A stretch of 27,757 nucleotides of DNA from DUVT01 sp041675865 (GCA_041675865.1 JBAYTA010000016.1:1-27757); one strand, 5' to 3'. Shown: positions 1 through 7,624, counted from the first letter of the stretch. Made by a program: numbers and translations. The notes: generated by a model not told the origin, from the sequence alone.

Positions 1-624
1 AACAACTTTCACAAGTTCACTCATATTTCCTGACCAACCAAGTGGGAAGTTATCTCCCTTCCAGTAATTAGTTTTCCCTTTTGAGAAACCTAATTTTCCA
101 TTAGAATCTACTTGTCCTGCTGTTTCATAAGTTGATTTTGAAAAATCATCTTTTGCTACCCAAGCATTATTATTATCAAGTTGCTCTACATACCATTTCC
201 TATTTTCTTCACTAGCTCTAAGCCATGTGAATAAATCATCTACACCTTCAGCGCTGTATTTTACAACTTGATTATTATATGTCACACCACCGATTTCTAA
301 AGGATCTTCCCTTAGACTTGCAGTGAAATTCTTATCACCTATTTTTATGAATTTCCCATACCAAGAACTCCCACTAACTAAAACATCAGCTGGTGCATCA
401 GTTTCTAAAACTTTTACTTTAGCCCATGTATTAGGTAAATAATATTCATCGAGTGCTGCGGAAGTTACAACTTCGCCCTTAACCTCAACAGTTGCAGCTG
501 TTAGGTAGTCATTATATGTCATACCATAAGCAACACCGGTTGCTTCAGTATCTTTTGTGCCACATGCAGTTAACACAAAAGCAAAAAATATAAATATAAA
601 TAATGTATAAAATCTTTTTACCAT
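1..624 (-). CDS. Secreted lipoprotein of unknown function, 3' end cut off by window
   Basis: The reading frame opens with ATG at 622-624, six bases after a GGAGGT ribosome site (631-636), and stays open for 208 codons to the window edge, so the C-terminus is missing. The N-terminus has a short basic stretch (VKR), a hydrophobic core and a lipobox LTAC with the lipidated Cys at residue 21, so it should be exported and anchored to the outer face of the membrane. The mature part contains repeated short beta-like stretches and the phrase DEYYLPNTWAKV near residue 55, which faintly recalls secreted FMN-binding lipoproteins. I cannot see a flavinylation motif because the relevant end is outside the window. 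It has its own promoter and is separated from maf by terminators. Lipoprotein status is clear; the function is not recognised. Confidence 0.85.
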   Translation of the reverse strand, partial: MVKRFYTLFIFIFFAFVLTACGTKDTEATGVAYGMTYNDYLTAATVEVKGEVVTSAALDEYYLPNTWAKVKVLETDAPADVLVSGSSWYGKFIKIGDKNFTASLREDPLEIGGVTYNNQVVKYSAEGVDDLFTWLRASEENRKWYVEQLDNNNAWVAKDDFSKSTYETAGQVDSNGKLGFSKGKTNYWKGDNFPLGWSGNMSELVKVV

Positions 625-706
625 TTTAAAACCTCCAAATGTTTAATATATATTTATTATTTTGTAATTCATACAAAATATACCATAAAATATATTAACT
701 ACTAAT

Positions 707-735
707 ATTCTACTCCCAATAGTAGATTTTGTAAA
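707..735 (-). promoter_or_regulatory. Promoter of the lipoprotein gene
   Basis: On the minus strand, TTTACA (730-735) and TAGAAT (707-712) are separated by exactly 17 bases. This is a good sigma-A-type promoter, about 80 bases upstream of the lipoprotein ATG. It lies downstream of two terminator-like hairpins, as expected for an independent transcription unit. Confidence 0.6.
709..726. promoter_or_regulatory. Inverted repeat inside the promoter spacer (possible operator)
   Basis: TCTACT (709-714) and AGTAGA (721-726) form a perfect 6-base inverted repeat around a 6-base centre. It fills the spacer and touches the -10 box of the lipoprotein promoter. The position suits a repressor operator, but no regulator is identified. 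Confidence 0.4.
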
Positions 736-742
736 ATAATGT

Positions 743-787
743 GATAAAAAAATGAGTTATATTTTTATAAAATCTTTGACTCATTTT
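743..787 (-). terminator. Second terminator-like hairpin downstream of maf
   Basis: AAAATGAGT (749-757) and ACTCATTTT (779-787) form a 9-bp stem. The loop is itself partly self-complementary. On the minus strand the stem runs into a T tract. It lies between the primary maf terminator and the lipoprotein promoter, so it is probably a backup terminator. Confidence 0.5.
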
Positions 788-892
788 CATATGTTTTAAA
801 TTTAAGTGCAATATGAATTCTAACAAATATTTGTTTCATTATTTGTAATTTGACTATCTTCTCTTTCTCTTTAAGACTAAATTTTTTATAAA

Positions 893-924
893 TAAAAAAA
901 CTGCGATATTTAACCACAGCTTTA
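893..924 (-). terminator. Intrinsic terminator of the GDPD-GH4-kinase-maf operon
   Basis: Read on the minus strand, CTGTG (915-919) pairs with CGCAG (901-905), flanked by AAA/TTT pairing and followed by a run of seven T (894-900). It begins three bases after the maf stop codon. Confidence 0.7.
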
Positions 925-927
925 TAT

Positions 928-1506
928 TTAACCATTTTTCTTTGTTCTTGTTAATTCTATTTCCTTTATTTCGTTATTAAGTCTATTTATAGGTAGACCC
1001 ATAACATTATAGAAATCACCATCAATCTTTTTAATGTGTTTCGCAAACTTACCTTGGATAGCATAACCTCCAGCCTTGTCGTATGGTTCATTAGTAGATA
1101 TATAATCTTCAATTTCTTCTTCGCTAATATTATCTATATAAACTATCGTCTCTTCTACGAAGGTTTTTTCATAATTTAAATACTTAATGTATACAGCAGT
1201 CATCACAGAATGAGCACGGTTGTTTATCAATTTAATCATTAGTTTTGCATCATTTGTGTCCTTTGGTTTATTTAAGATAATATCATCAATAACTACGATA
1301 GTGTCTGCACATATTATTAATTCGTTTTCATGTTTATTATAAACTGCAACTCCCTTTCTTTGTACAACTTTTTGCACATAATCTTTAGGGTTTTTATAAT
1401 CATGAATAGTTTCATCAATATCTACAAAATCTACATAGAAATCATAGCCTATTAAACTAAGCAATTCACTTCTTCTTGCAGATTTTGATCCCAGAACAAT
1501 TTTCAT
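928..1506 (-). CDS. maf: Maf family nucleoside triphosphate pyrophosphatase
   Basis: Maf proteins hydrolyse non-canonical or excess nucleoside triphosphates (dTTP/UTP or modified bases, depending on subfamily) to monophosphates, and are also linked to septum formation. The 192-residue length is normal. The N-terminal phosphate-binding signature GSKSARRSELL (residues 6-16), the catalytic ADTIV block around D68 followed by ILNKP, and the C-terminal GDFYNVMGLP motif are all intact. It is the last gene of a four-gene operon. Its start lies four bases after the kinase stop, with an AAGG ribosome site inside the kinase end. A strong terminator follows. Subfamily substrate specificity (YhdE-like versus YceF-like) cannot be settled by eye, though the motifs look closest to the dTTP/UTP type. 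Confidence 0.93.
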   Translation of the reverse strand: MKIVLGSKSARRSELLSLIGYDFYVDFVDIDETIHDYKNPKDYVQKVVQRKGVAVYNKHENELIICADTIVVIDDIILNKPKDTNDAKLMIKLINNRAHSVMTAVYIKYLNYEKTFVEETIVYIDNISEEEIEDYISTNEPYDKAGGYAIQGKFAKHIKKIDGDFYNVMGLPINRLNNEIKEIELTRTKKNG

Positions 1507-1509
1507 AAT

Positions 1510-2514
1510 CTATCCTTCTATTCTATCTAACTCGTTTTGTACATTATTTATTATCTTTTCTCTTAAATCTTTTGCTGGATATTCATTATTAGCTAATTCC
1601 AAAGCCCAAATTACAGCACCTGTTGCAGGAGGAACATCTAGTGTAATAATATTACATTCTTTTTTAGTAAACTCAGTAATTTTATTTTTAAATTCATCGA
1701 TCATTACTTTAGATTTACCCTTAACCCAAACACTTCCAGCTAAGACTACATCAACAGTATCACCAAAGTTTAAGTTATTAATTACTCCTCCAGCGCTTCT
1801 AGCAGTGTTTTCACCAATTTGCCTTAAGATTTCTAAACTAACTTCATCACCATTATTTGCTTCTTTAAACACTTGTTTATTCAAATAACTAAAATCAATT
1901 TTTCTATTAACTAAACCATCACTAATAGCTTCCATAAGATAGTATTTATCAGTTACTAAAAAATAATCCATAATAATTTTAGTTAAAGTTGTTGGTTCCC
2001 CAAATCTATATGCATCATCATATGCAGCCCTTATTGCACATCTTCCAATATGAGCTCCACCTGCTTCATCGCCTACAATTCCACCAATTCCCCCTACTTG
2101 TAAATAATTCCCTTCAGGATCAATCCCTCCACTAGATGTACCCGTACCATTAATTGAGCATACACCGCTTGTAGTTACAGCTTTAACTCCTAAAAATGAA
2201 TCATTTACTACCTTATAATGTTTAAAACCTAATCTTCTTACTACTTCTTCCATATTCGCTCTTTGACTTGGTGTATCTACACCAGCAAGTCCGAAAACAG
2301 ATGCTTCTACATCTTCAGCTTTTAATTTATTTTTTGGTAAGAATACATCAAATACCTTTTTCATTGCATCATATGCACCAGTATAAGAATTTTTGAACTG
2401 CTCATGACTGCAAGTTGGCCCTCTAAATAAATCTATAAACTCTCCATTATTCGTAAAGAGGAAATAATCTGTTTTTGTATTTCCTCCGTCTACCCCTAGA
2501 ATAATCTTTTGCAT
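1510..2514 (-). CDS. BadF/BadG/BcrA/BcrD-type sugar kinase, probable N-acetylglucosamine/N-acetylmuramate kinase
   Basis: This 334-residue protein is an ASKHA-fold kinase of the family that includes N-acetylglucosamine kinase and Bacillus/Clostridium MurK. The phosphate-1 loop VDGGNTKTD is at residues 8-16. The phosphate-2 region SINGTGTSSGG and the GGIVGDEAGGAHIG block typical of NAGK-like members are present, and an adenosine-motif-like AGSVW is near residue 260. The start ATG at 2512-2514 has an AAAGGG ribosome site in the tail of the preceding GH4 gene, only one base separating the two genes, so they are translationally coupled. Placement beside a phospho-glycosidase suggests phosphorylation of an amino sugar or hexose during recycling or uptake. 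The exact sugar is inference; a glucosamine kinase or another acetyl-hexosamine kinase is also possible. Confidence 0.85.
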   Translation of the reverse strand: MQKIILGVDGGNTKTDYFLFTNNGEFIDLFRGPTCSHEQFKNSYTGAYDAMKKVFDVFLPKNKLKAEDVEASVFGLAGVDTPSQRANMEEVVRRLGFKHYKVVNDSFLGVKAVTTSGVCSINGTGTSSGGIDPEGNYLQVGGIGGIVGDEAGGAHIGRCAIRAAYDDAYRFGEPTTLTKIIMDYFLVTDKYYLMEAISDGLVNRKIDFSYLNKQVFKEANNGDEVSLEILRQIGENTARSAGGVINNLNFGDTVDVVLAGSVWVKGKSKVMIDEFKNKITEFTKKECNIITLDVPPATGAVIWALELANNEYPAKDLREKIINNVQNELDRIEG

Positions 2515-2515
2515 T

Positions 2516-3802
2516 TTAATTCCCTTTGAAAAATTGTGGTAAATATTGTTTATGGGCTTCCTTTAATTCTTGGAAGCAAGGATATGCTTTTTTGTAATCA
2601 AACACTAACGGATTAATCATTAAAGCTCTCATGGCTTCATCTTCATCACCAGTTAATGCAGCAACTACAGCATGTTTTTCATATGCCTTCATCATCTTCA
2701 TATATTCTTTAATGTGATCATTTTTAATTTTTGCTCTAATTGGTGTTGCTCCATCTTTACCAATAATACATGATATCTCAATAGCATCATTATCAGCCAT
2801 AAAATCTAACGCTCCATTATTTAAAACATTTACTACTTGAATATCTTGTTTATCATTATAAATAGAATCAACTAAGTTAACAGCAACTTCTGAATATCTT
2901 GCTCCACCACGTCGGCTTAATAATTCAGGTTTTTCATGAAGTTCACTATTTGAATAAATCTCTAACAATTCATTTTCAATATCGACGCAAACTTCTCCTC
3001 TAGTCTTTTCAACTTCTTTTGCTTTTTCTAATTTAGAATCTTTAAAATAATAATATTCTAAATATGATGAAGGAATAGCACCTACTGTTTTAATCAACTC
3101 AGCAGAAAAACCACTTGCTGGAATATTTTTCATAGCTTCGCTATTAATTCCTTCTTTTATAGCTTTTTGAAGATAATCAACACCATCTTGTTTAATAGAA
3201 GTAACCCAGCTTAAATGATTTAAACCAACATATTCAACTTCTGCTTTTTCTAATTTTAAACGTTTCTTTAAGCTATCAATCATATTAATTGGAACATTAC
3301 ATACACCAATCATTTTTACTTTTGTGAAATTAAGGATAGCTTCAGTTAACATCCCAGCAGGATTAGAAAAGTTAATCAACCACGCATCTGGACATAATTC
3401 TTCCATCTTCTTTGCTATTTTCATAATCTCAGGAATAGTTCTCATACCTTTAAAAAACCCACCTATTCCATTTGTTTCTTGACCAATCAAATCATATTTT
3501 AAAGGAATTTTTTCATCTAAAATTCTAGCTGGTAATTTACCAACTCTAATTTGCGCTAATACGAAACTTGCATCAGTTAGTGCATCATCAAGTGATTTTG
3601 TTAAAACAACATTACAATCTAATCCAGCTGCTTCAATTTGTCTTTTTGCTAATCCACCAACAATATTTAATTTATTGTCGTCAATATCCATTAAATATAA
3701 TTCTCTAACTGGAAGGGAATCTTTTTTATTTATAAATCCTTCCATTAATTCTGGTGTATATGTACTACCAGCACCAATCAATGCAACTTTAAGTTTTTTC
3801 AT
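2516..3802 (-). CDS. Glycoside hydrolase family 4 enzyme, probable 6-phospho-beta-glucosidase
   Basis: GH4 enzymes cleave phosphorylated disaccharides by a redox-elimination route that needs NAD and a divalent metal. The Rossmann motif VALIGAGSTYTPELM is at residues 6-20. The family block NGIGGFFKGMRTIP is at 111-124, NFSNPAG at 144-150, the metal-binding Cys168 in GVCNVP, and His196 in GLNHLSW. I use the ATG at 3800-3802: it has a GAGGTG site six bases upstream and puts the Rossmann fold at the very N-terminus. The longer in-frame extension would run over the gap to the preceding gene. The protein is 428 residues, normal for the family. No PTS genes are visible next to it, so the source of its phosphorylated substrate is unknown. 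Beta rather than alpha specificity is inferred from the GLNHL context. Confidence 0.9.
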   Translation of the reverse strand: MKKLKVALIGAGSTYTPELMEGFINKKDSLPVRELYLMDIDDNKLNIVGGLAKRQIEAAGLDCNVVLTKSLDDALTDASFVLAQIRVGKLPARILDEKIPLKYDLIGQETNGIGGFFKGMRTIPEIMKIAKKMEELCPDAWLINFSNPAGMLTEAILNFTKVKMIGVCNVPINMIDSLKKRLKLEKAEVEYVGLNHLSWVTSIKQDGVDYLQKAIKEGINSEAMKNIPASGFSAELIKTVGAIPSSYLEYYYFKDSKLEKAKEVEKTRGEVCVDIENELLEIYSNSELHEKPELLSRRGGARYSEVAVNLVDSIYNDKQDIQVVNVLNNGALDFMADNDAIEISCIIGKDGATPIRAKIKNDHIKEYMKMMKAYEKHAVVAALTGDEDEAMRALMINPLVFDYKKAYPCFQELKEAHKQYLPQFFKGN

Positions 3803-3830
3803 TTCTTTCACCTCAGTATTGTTTATCATT

Positions 3831-4841
3831 TTATCTATATCCCATTTCCCTAAGCAATCCATATAAAACATCAGGATAATCAGTCATTATCACATCAGCT
3901 CCAAGTTCTATTAAATGACGCATCTCATCTTTATTATTAATTGTCCAATATTGAACAGACATCCCTCTTCTATGAGCTCTGTTTATATATGATGTCTTAT
4001 CTAATTTAAGAGTAATTGGACCAGCTTTTTGTGATGTTGGAATTTGTAGGCTTGCAAAATTATTTGTATCAAAAATATTTATTCCTATCATTTGGGTTAT
4101 AACAAATCCTGTTACATCACCAACACTTCCACCTCTAATAATTGTAGGGTAATTTTCCTTTAAATATTTTGATATGTCATCATGAAATGAACCAATTGTA
4201 ACCTTATCAAATAAATCATAAGTAGTTAACAAAGAATTCAATATATCTGCAGCTTCCTTACCAACCTCTTCATCATCCTTAATTTCAATTATGTATAATA
4301 AATCAAGATTTTTATATCTTTCAAATATCTCTTCAATTGTAACAATATTTAGTTTATTATCTTTCAATACATCTCTTCTATTCGGTCCATCCAACCCCTC
4401 AAGCTCACGATATGGATATTCACCATTTTCATCTTTAAATTTATATCCCATATTAAATTCTAATAACTCTTCTAATGAATAGTCTCTAACATAATGAGGC
4501 TTATTATCTTTTGTGATTTCTTCCACATCGCTTGTTCTGTTTAATGTAGAATCATGAATTGAAACCAATCTATTATCTTTTGTCATTACTAAATCTAGTT
4601 CTAATATATCAAGCTCATATAACGCAATAGAATGATCAAATGCTTTCAATGTGTTTTCGGGGTTTAACCCTCTTCCACCTCTATGAGCAGCAATTAACAC
4701 TCCTTGGTCTTCTTTCTTTAAAAAGGGATTATCTTCCATTACTTTTCTAGGAGGGATAATCTGTAATATAGTATATAAAACTATTAAACCAACTATTGCA
4801 ATTAATAGTTTTTTAAGCCATTTCTTCTTTATTATATTCAT
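3831..4841 (-). CDS. Membrane-anchored glycerophosphodiester phosphodiesterase
   Basis: The enzyme hydrolyses glycerophosphodiesters to glycerol-3-phosphate and an alcohol. A basic N-terminus (KKKWLKK) and one hydrophobic segment (residues about 11-28) predict a signal anchor with the catalytic domain outside. The GDPD active site is complete: HRG at 53-55, ENT at 62-64, the metal ligands E81 and D83 in ELD, and His96 in IHD followed by LNRT. I start at ATG 4839-4841, preceded by a weak GGAAGAAG-type site; an upstream in-frame start would overlap the promoter. It is the first gene of the operon with GH4, kinase and maf, with 28 bases to the GH4 start. An outer-face GDPD in an organism that also carries an LTA synthase-like gene could act on glycerophosphate polymers or lipids; that is inference. 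Confidence 0.9.
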   Translation of the reverse strand: MNIIKKKWLKKLLIAIVGLIVLYTILQIIPPRKVMEDNPFLKKEDQGVLIAAHRGGRGLNPENTLKAFDHSIALYELDILELDLVMTKDNRLVSIHDSTLNRTSDVEEITKDNKPHYVRDYSLEELLEFNMGYKFKDENGEYPYRELEGLDGPNRRDVLKDNKLNIVTIEEIFERYKNLDLLYIIEIKDDEEVGKEAADILNSLLTTYDLFDKVTIGSFHDDISKYLKENYPTIIRGGSVGDVTGFVITQMIGINIFDTNNFASLQIPTSQKAGPITLKLDKTSYINRAHRRGMSVQYWTINNKDEMRHLIELGADVIMTDYPDVLYGLLREMGYR

Positions 4842-4875
4842 ATTTAAACTTCTTCCATTTCCTATTAATACTAAT

Positions 4876-4904
4876 ATTTTATCATATTTTATACTATAAA
4901 TCAA
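4876..4904 (-). promoter_or_regulatory. Promoter of the GDPD-GH4-kinase-maf operon
   Basis: On the minus strand, TTGATT (4899-4904) and TAAAAT (4876-4881) are separated by 17 bases, and TGA directly precedes the -10 box (extended -10). It lies 35 bases upstream of the GDPD ATG and just after the ligD terminator. Confidence 0.65.
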
Positions 4905-4915
4905 AATAAAACAAC

Positions 4916-4944
4916 ACGAAAAAATACTCCCATAATAAGAGTAT
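4916..4944 (-). terminator. Intrinsic terminator of the ku-ligD operon
   Basis: ATACTC (4924-4929) and GAGTAT (4939-4944) form a 6-bp stem with a 9-base loop. On the minus strand it is followed by six T (4918-4923). It begins eight bases after the ligD stop. Confidence 0.75.
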
Positions 4945-4951
4945 CATTTTA

Positions 4952-5884
4952 TTAGTTTAATAAGTCACTGGCTACTTTATCATCCCTTAGTCCTATAAAT
5001 ACGGCTTGCCTTAAGCCGCCACTATTAGTTTTCATCATATACTTTACCCTACCAACTAAATAAGGTTTCATCCAAATTACATTATCACTATTCAAATCAA
5101 AAAGTGGTTCACTTGGATGTTTTTTTGCATAAGCGATAATTATATCTTTATCCTTATTCGACATAACTGTTGCAACTCTATATAATTTATTATTACTATC
5201 ATACTTGCCAAAGATTATATCTTTCATTCCATAATCACTAGGGGTATATGCACATATAACTAAACCTTCTTCTTGGTAGACTTTCATTTTTAACCAAACT
5301 CTAATTCTTTTACCGGGATAGTACTTACTCGATTTTTCCTTTGCAACAATTCCTTCAAGATTCTCATTTTTAGCTAGTTCAAAAAAATCTTTTCCTTTTT
5401 CATCTATATGCCTGCTTATAACAAGATTTGAGTTCTCTTTTACATTTTCAAACAATATTTCTTTTCTTTTCATAAGGTCCAAGTCTACTAGTAGTTTACC
5501 ATCAATATATAAAATGTCATAAACTATGAATGTAACTGGAATTTTTTTTGAATATAGTTTTATTTTTAGTTTATTTACTAACAGTGATCTTTTTTGTACC
5601 ATGTAGAAATTTGGTTTGCCTTTATCCATCACAACAATCTCACCATCTAAAATACATTCAAATTTTGAATTTAGATGAATATCGCTAAGTTCTGGGTAAG
5701 TTAACGAAACATCCTTTTTTCTTTTATTAACTAAGACTGTCTTATCAATAAAAAGATATGCAAAACATCTGATCCCATCAAACTTTAGTTCATATAAATA
5801 ATCTTTAGAGTTAAATACATTTGATTCATAAAACAACATTGGAGAAAGTTCATTCATTAAATCATTAATATTAGCTTCTTGCAT
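4952..5884 (-). CDS. ligD: ATP-dependent DNA ligase, LigD ligase domain only
   Basis: This is the sealing enzyme of bacterial non-homologous end joining. The adenylation domain carries motif I ELKFDGIR with the nucleotidyl lysine at K34, motif III-like LDGEIVV, motif IV EGIVAK and motif V WLKMKV. An OB-fold domain follows to the end at residue 310. The length fits a stand-alone ligase domain: the polymerase/primase and phosphoesterase domains of multidomain LigD (Mycobacterium, Pseudomonas) are absent here. The gene overlaps the end of ku by 14 bases, which indicates coupled translation and a shared function. A terminator follows. Replicative sealing is normally done by NAD-dependent LigA, which is not in this window. 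Confidence 0.93.
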   Translation of the reverse strand: MQEANINDLMNELSPMLFYESNVFNSKDYLYELKFDGIRCFAYLFIDKTVLVNKRKKDVSLTYPELSDIHLNSKFECILDGEIVVMDKGKPNFYMVQKRSLLVNKLKIKLYSKKIPVTFIVYDILYIDGKLLVDLDLMKRKEILFENVKENSNLVISRHIDEKGKDFFELAKNENLEGIVAKEKSSKYYPGKRIRVWLKMKVYQEEGLVICAYTPSDYGMKDIIFGKYDSNNKLYRVATVMSNKDKDIIIAYAKKHPSEPLFDLNSDNVIWMKPYLVGRVKYMMKTNSGGLRQAVFIGLRDDKVASDLLN

Positions 5885-6647
5885 CTACACCAAAATTCTT
5901 TAAGCTTTCTTGTAATGCTATCATTAAATCCAAAGCTTGATTTCCTTCTATTTCTTCTTTTCTAATTATTTGTTTTCCTGCAATTTTCGCTTCAATAGCT
6001 TCTTCTATTTTGATTTTATATTCATCCGCATAATCTTCTGGTTGAAACTTCTTAGTCATTGTATTAAGTAAATTAATAGCAAGATCTAACTCTTGTTTAA
6101 CAAAATTTGTTGTCTCACTCATATATGGGGCATATTGTACCTCATCATTAAAAAACATAGTATTTAAATACATTATTTTATTTTTAACTCTAATTGCAAC
6201 AAGTTTTTCTTTTGTTCCAAGAACAGTTTTAGATATTCCTACTTTGTTTTCTTTCTCCATCGCTTGAAGAAGCAAGTTAAAAGCTTTTGCTGCTCCTTTA
6301 TCTGGTGCTACATAATAAGCTTTATCATAATATATAGGGTCAATATCACTTAAGTTAACGAAGCGTTCAATTATTATATTTTTATCCTTTTTTGACTTAA
6401 TTTTTTCAAAATCATCATTTTCAAAAATAACATATTTTCCTTCCTCATATTCATATCCCTTTACAATCTCACTTTGCTTTACTTCTCTATCATTACAGTC
6501 AACACATGTTTTTTTATATTTAACTCTACTCATAGTATTCTTATCTATCATATTAAAACTTATATCATTGGTCCTAATAACATTATGTAGTGTTATAGGA
6601 ATATATATAAGTCCAAAACTAATTGCGCCTTTATAGCTAATTCCCAT
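5871..6647 (-). CDS. ku: Ku DNA-end-binding protein (NHEJ)
   Basis: Bacterial Ku forms a homodimeric ring that threads onto broken DNA ends and recruits LigD. The 258-residue protein shows the characteristic N-terminus (SFGLIYIPITLHN), the CVDCND element with C48 and C51, the KGYEYEEGKYVIFENDD segment, and the later DPIYYDKAYYVAPDKGA and KFQPEDYADEY blocks of the bridge and core regions. The C-terminal tail is short and not strongly basic, as in minimal Ku proteins. ATG 6645-6647 has a GGAGGT site nearby. It is the first gene of the ku-ligD operon, bounded upstream by the strong 6702-6737 terminator. NHEJ genes are not part of the reduced gene set of classical Mollicutes, so this pair suggests a larger, free-living genome. 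Confidence 0.95.
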   Translation of the reverse strand: MGISYKGAISFGLIYIPITLHNVIRTNDISFNMIDKNTMSRVKYKKTCVDCNDREVKQSEIVKGYEYEEGKYVIFENDDFEKIKSKKDKNIIIERFVNLSDIDPIYYDKAYYVAPDKGAAKAFNLLLQAMEKENKVGISKTVLGTKEKLVAIRVKNKIMYLNTMFFNDEVQYAPYMSETTNFVKQELDLAINLLNTMTKKFQPEDYADEYKIKIEEAIEAKIAGKQIIRKEEIEGNQALDLMIALQESLKNFGVDARS

Positions 6648-6683
6648 AATTTTACCTCCATAAAATTATTATTTACAAATTTC

Positions 6684-6689
6684 ATTATA
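6684..6689 (-). promoter_or_regulatory. Possible -10 element of the ku-ligD promoter
   Basis: A perfect TATAAT on the minus strand lies about 37 bases upstream of the ku ATG and downstream of the preceding terminator. No convincing -35 box stands at 16-18 bases, so this is a weak call based on position. Confidence 0.35.
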
Positions 6690-6701
6690 ATATTATTTAT
6701 A

Positions 6702-6737
6702 ATAAAAATTAAAGAACTAGTTCATCACTAGTTCTTT
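6702..6737 (-). terminator. Intrinsic terminator after the 252-residue membrane protein gene
   Basis: AAAGAACTAGT (6711-6721) and ACTAGTTCTTT (6727-6737) form a perfect 11-bp stem with a 5-base loop. On the minus strand a T-rich tail follows (6704-6710). It starts four bases after the stop codon. Confidence 0.88.
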
Positions 6738-6741
6738 GATA

Positions 6742-7500
6742 TTAAATCCACTTAATTTTCTTTTCGATTAAATTTCCATTAGCATAGATTTCCATTCTAC
6801 CTCTATCCATTGAAAAATAAATTTCAGTTCCAGAAACTGTAGCTTTCAAGAAAAAGTAAGCAGCAAGTTTTTTGGTAAACTCATCATATACATTATCATT
6901 AATAATCAGTTCAGTTACACCTTTTCTTTTTTTAACTGCAATTCTTAAATCGTTAAAAGTTGTTTGAATAAGGACTTTTCCTTCTTCAATATCATTTCTT
7001 AAGATATTAGAATCCTCGGTATAGTTTACATACTTTCCTTCTTCAAAATCTATGATATCATCAACAACTTGCATTTTTGTCAATTTTTTACCATTTACAA
7101 ATCCCATAACCAATAAAACATATATATAGATATGGAAAATAATATCTATAATATCAAAAGATATTAATGCAAAGATACTATCAATTGAGAAAAGAATAAT
7201 TGCAAAGATAAATGTCTTATATCTATGTTTACTTGAAAAAATATAACATAATAGAAATAAAACAATTGGTAAAGCCATTACTGTAATAACCATAGGATAA
7301 TTTAGATCAGCTAGCGTAAACATCCCTTCAGCTATTCCTAAATCAATTACCATTTGTACAAATCTTGGAAATGATAGTGAAAATAAAAAGTATGAATTAT
7401 TAACAACTAATGTAATTATATTAACTACAGATAGAGCAATTAATATTAGTAAATTAGTTCTACTTAAATTATACCTTTTTTCTAGTTCAATTTTATTCAT
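6742..7500 (-). CDS. Four-TM membrane protein with a cytoplasmic C-terminal domain, function unknown
   Basis: I do not recognise this 252-residue protein. It begins with a charged stretch (MNKIELEKRYN). Hydrophobic segments lie at about residues 15-34, 69-88, 95-113 and 116-134, so four membrane spans are likely. A soluble region of about 115 residues follows. Its last 65 residues look like a small beta-rich domain (KGVTELIINDNVYDEF, then alternating strands ending in GNLIEKKIKWI); similar short modules occur at the ends of other Bacillota membrane proteins of unknown function. No catalytic motif is visible. It is transcribed alone: a promoter with extended -10 lies at 7530-7538, a GGAG site precedes the ATG, and a strong terminator follows. 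The neighbours (ftsH operon and ku-ligD) are separate units and say little about its role. Confidence 0.8.
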   Translation of the reverse strand: MNKIELEKRYNLSRTNLLILIALSVVNIITLVVNNSYFLFSLSFPRFVQMVIDLGIAEGMFTLADLNYPMVITVMALPIVLFLLCYIFSSKHRYKTFIFAIILFSIDSIFALISFDIIDIIFHIYIYVLLVMGFVNGKKLTKMQVVDDIIDFEEGKYVNYTEDSNILRNDIEEGKVLIQTTFNDLRIAVKKRKGVTELIINDNVYDEFTKKLAAYFFLKATVSGTEIYFSMDRGRMEIYANGNLIEKKIKWI

Positions 7501-7529
7501 AGTTTACTCTCCTTTAAAACATTAAAGCC

Positions 7530-7538
7530 ATTATATCA
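7530..7538 (-). promoter_or_regulatory. Extended -10 promoter of the 252-residue membrane protein gene
   Basis: On the minus strand, TATAAT (7530-7535) is directly preceded by TGA (7536-7538), an extended -10 element. It lies 30 bases upstream of the start codon. The -35 region is poor, as is usual for extended -10 promoters. Confidence 0.5.
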
Positions 7539-7576
7539 TAAAGCAATTTAATATAAAAGCGATAGTTAGATTATTT

Positions 7577-7624
7577 ATTAATACAACTTAAGTGGCTATA
7601 TTTAATAAATTATTTTGTATTAAT
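7577..7624. repeat. 10-bp inverted repeat between the ftsH operon terminator and the next promoter
   Basis: ATTAATACAA (7577-7586) and TTGTATTAAT (7615-7624) are perfect inverted repeats separated by 28 bases. The right arm touches the terminator T tract. It could be a backup termination structure or a protein-binding site; nothing decides between them. Confidence 0.45.

Larger units (their letters stand above)
625..927. other. Intergenic region between maf and the lipoprotein gene
   Basis: This 303-base stretch carries no credible gene on either strand. On the minus strand it holds, in order of transcription, the maf operon terminator (893-924), a second terminator-like hairpin (743-787), a promoter with a palindrome in its spacer (707-735) and the lipoprotein ribosome binding site (631-636). 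Confidence 0.75.

Noticed and set aside
743..787. Riboswitch or leader structure of the lipoprotein gene
   Set aside because: The hairpin lies upstream of the best promoter, so it would not be in the lipoprotein mRNA; a backup terminator for maf explains it better.
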